Translations under genes and position numbers: made by a program
Assembly: GCA_046590705.1 (NCBI GenBank)
Contig: JBKJUK010000223.1
Span: 1-16,206, forward strand
Length of the DNA: 16,206 nucleotides
From: JBKJUK01 sp046590705
GTDB taxonomy: Bacteria > Acidobacteriota > Thermoanaerobaculia > Gp7-AA8
Direction of reading: 5' to 3'
The notes under the pieces: model-generated
What the model saw: the letters and a program-made list of their open reading frames with translations, nothing else
What the model was told of the DNA's origin: nothing
Database searches by the model: none
Shown here: one piece after another, positions 15,068 through 16,206 of the stretch
Numbering within the stretch: the stretch's first letter is position 1
Layout of the letters: each line of letters opens with the position of its first letter

Positions 15068-15161
15068 GAGAACTCCGGGAGCAAATCCGATGCCCTGGTG
15101 CAGGGTGAGCCTGTAGTCAGGTAGCAAATCAGGAACAAGTGAAGAGCCGCATCTCCCAACG

Positions 15162-15492
15162 TCACAGCGGCGCGGGTCCTCCCGGGAAGAGGTGATTGAT
15201 GAGATAGAAGAGGTCGGCAACTGTAACGGTCGAGTCCCGGTTCGGATCGCCGTTACCGATGTCTGACCCCGCCATCCTTCCGGGGCCGTTCATCTGGAGG
15301 GGGAGGCAGCGCGACCCCTCGCACGTCGCGAAACTCGAAGTCGATGAAAACTTCGGCCAACGGCATCCAAGCGCTCACTCCCTGAGCAGAACGTGAGCGC
15401 CCCGAAAACACTATCCAACTGTCAGCGAGATTCTTGACAGCATCCCTAACCACACGTAATCTCGCCGCCTCCCCCGATTCAGGTACAACCCA
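15162..15492 (-). pseudogene. Frameshifted C-terminal remnant of a dockerin-type secreted protein
   Basis: On the minus strand, codons 15257-15162 read GNGDPNRDSTVTVADLF then YLINHLFPGGPAPL and a TGA stop. This is a single dockerin/EF-hand-type calcium loop (DPNRDSTVTVAD has acidic or polar residues at 1, 3, 5 and 12) with the LFYLINxLFxGGPAP ending that closes many exported proteins of Acidobacteriota and relatives. No start codon lies close upstream in that frame with a plausible protein. The neighbouring frame, open from 15492 to a TAA at 15253, encodes a protein-like stretch (SAWMPLAEVFIDFEFRDV then RGVALPPPPDE). A net one-base shift near 15256-15290, among C/G runs, would join both into one tail. 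The signal peptide and main body are absent because the rhs gene begins at 15511. The dockerin part is confident; the joined upstream part is inference. Confidence 0.6.
15434..15462 (+). promoter_or_regulatory. Candidate sigma70-type promoter of the rhs gene
   Basis: A perfect TTGACA (15434-15439) is followed by a 17-base spacer and TAATCT (15457-15462), which keeps T1, A2 and T6 of the -10 box. The predicted start near 15469 gives a leader of about 42 bases containing AAGGA at 15500-15504, six bases before ATG 15511. It lies within the decayed dockerin-type remnant. Confidence 0.5.
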
Positions 15493-15510
15493 TCAGCAGA
15501 AGGACCTGCA

Positions 15511-16206
15511 ATGCAGCCCGCCGGTAGTCATTCGTTCGTTCGAGTCTCAGCGCTGTTTCTTCTCTTGTTTTTCTCAGGGTTGATTCAAGGGCGAGCCATG
15601 GCGAGGGGTGCGCTTCAGGGTACGCATCATCACCACTCCGGAGAACTCGAAGTAAGTGCTGTCGATCTCGATGCCGGCGGCCGTGCCGGATGGAACGTCA
15701 TCATCGATCGGACCTACCGCTCGCGAACTCTGGTCGGGACTCCGATGGGCATCGGCTGGGATGCGGCGATTTTTCGACACGTGCGTCCACTGCCGAACGG
15801 TACCGTCGAATATCACGATGGCGCGGGCGAGATCTGGCTTTTCAAGCAGACCGCGAACACGTACCCGAACAAGTACCAGGGTCCGCCAGGGCTGTTCCTG
15901 AAGCTGGCGAAAACGGAACGGGGCTGGCTGCTCCGCGACCAGCGCTACAAATTCTCGAACTTTGACGAAGAAGGTCGTCTCCTGTCAGAGAGCGACGAGT
16001 TCTATGTGCCGACGAACCCCGGCAGCGGCAATGTAATCCGCTATCTGTACGGCCCAGAGGGTCAGCTCCGGGCCATCGTCGATCCGGTGGGGCGTCAGAC
16101 CAGGCTCACATACAAGGGCGATCTTCTCGCCACCGTCACCGACTGGCGAGGCCGAGTCGTCACCTATATACACGATGCTGACTATCGTCTGATCGAAGTT
16201 CGTTTG
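15511..16206 (+). CDS. Rhs/YD-repeat secreted protein, N-terminal part (runs off window)
   Basis: There are 232 codons visible with no stop. A Sec-type signal peptide opens the protein (VSALFLLLFFSGLIQGRAMA). After HHHHSGELEVSAVDLDAGGR comes a DUF6531-like Rhs N-terminal segment (WNVIIDRTYRSRTLVGTPMG, then IGWDAAIFRHVRPLPNGTVE). YD-type repeats start near residue 170: YLYGPEGQLRAIVDPVGRQT, then RLTYKGDLLATVTDWRGRVV and TYIHDADYRLIEV. These repeats build a cocoon-like shell that often encloses a C-terminal toxin or a variable tip; the tip is outside the window, so toxin identity and immunity cannot be judged. The start is fixed by AAGGA six bases upstream. An exported form resembles WapA/YD-repeat wall or surface proteins more than type VI effectors, which lack a Sec signal. 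Confidence 0.88.
   Translation, partial: MQPAGSHSFVRVSALFLLLFFSGLIQGRAMARGALQGTHHHHSGELEVSAVDLDAGGRAGWNVIIDRTYRSRTLVGTPMGIGWDAAIFRHVRPLPNGTVEYHDGAGEIWLFKQTANTYPNKYQGPPGLFLKLAKTERGWLLRDQRYKFSNFDEEGRLLSESDEFYVPTNPGSGNVIRYLYGPEGQLRAIVDPVGRQTRLTYKGDLLATVTDWRGRVVTYIHDADYRLIEVRL

Noticed and set aside
15093..15105. CCCTG-GTG-CAGGG hairpin upstream of the YqjE-like gene
   Set aside because: Five-bp stem without a T-run in either direction; too weak to call a terminator.

Overview
The window most likely comes from a Gram-negative bacterium with a moderately high GC chromosome. Outer-membrane evidence includes a beta-barrel protein, a lipoprotein with a lipobox, and a TonB C-terminal domain. A dockerin-type ending (LFYLINHLFPGGPAP) and a degenerate kinase joined to a TonB domain fit Acidobacteriota-like genomes (for example Thermoanaerobaculia). 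That phylum is an inference from protein style, not proven by the sequence. No rRNA, tRNA, CRISPR array or insertion sequence was recognised.

Layout, left to right. (1) A leftward pilT (type IV pilus retraction ATPase, cut by the window edge) diverges from a rightward run of ruvX (YqgF family), mltG (endolytic transglycosylase) and, after a 198-base spacer, a 643-residue pseudokinase-TM-TonB fusion. (2) A leftward GT-C-type membrane glycosyltransferase converges on the pseudokinase gene and diverges, with only 24 bases between start codons, from a rightward topoisomerase IB gene. (3) A leftward metallo-beta-lactamase-fold hydrolase resembling class II cyclic-nucleotide phosphodiesterases converges on the topoisomerase. 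(4) A leftward three-gene envelope operon encodes a TPR lipoprotein, a CsgG-like exported protein and a 981-residue exported fusion of zinc peptidase, beta-propeller and outer-membrane barrel. (5) dprA runs rightward behind a perfect TATAAT box. (6) A leftward overlapping pair encodes YqjE-like and YqjD/DUF3618-like membrane proteins. (7) A frameshifted dockerin-type remnant is followed by the start of a Sec-exported Rhs/YD-repeat protein with its own good promoter; that gene runs off the right edge.

Functionally, the left part is core cell-wall and DNA housekeeping. The middle is envelope biogenesis. pilT and dprA could both serve natural transformation, although they lie 12 kb apart and are not one operon. 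The right end (dockerin remnant plus Rhs) looks like the edge of a variable, secreted-protein region.

The most unusual items are the pseudokinase-TonB fusion with an organised leader, the peptidase-propeller-barrel fusion in its operon, a GC-rich repeat found at two separate convergent gene junctions, and the decayed dockerin gene beside rhs. I do not see a clear new defence or mobile system.
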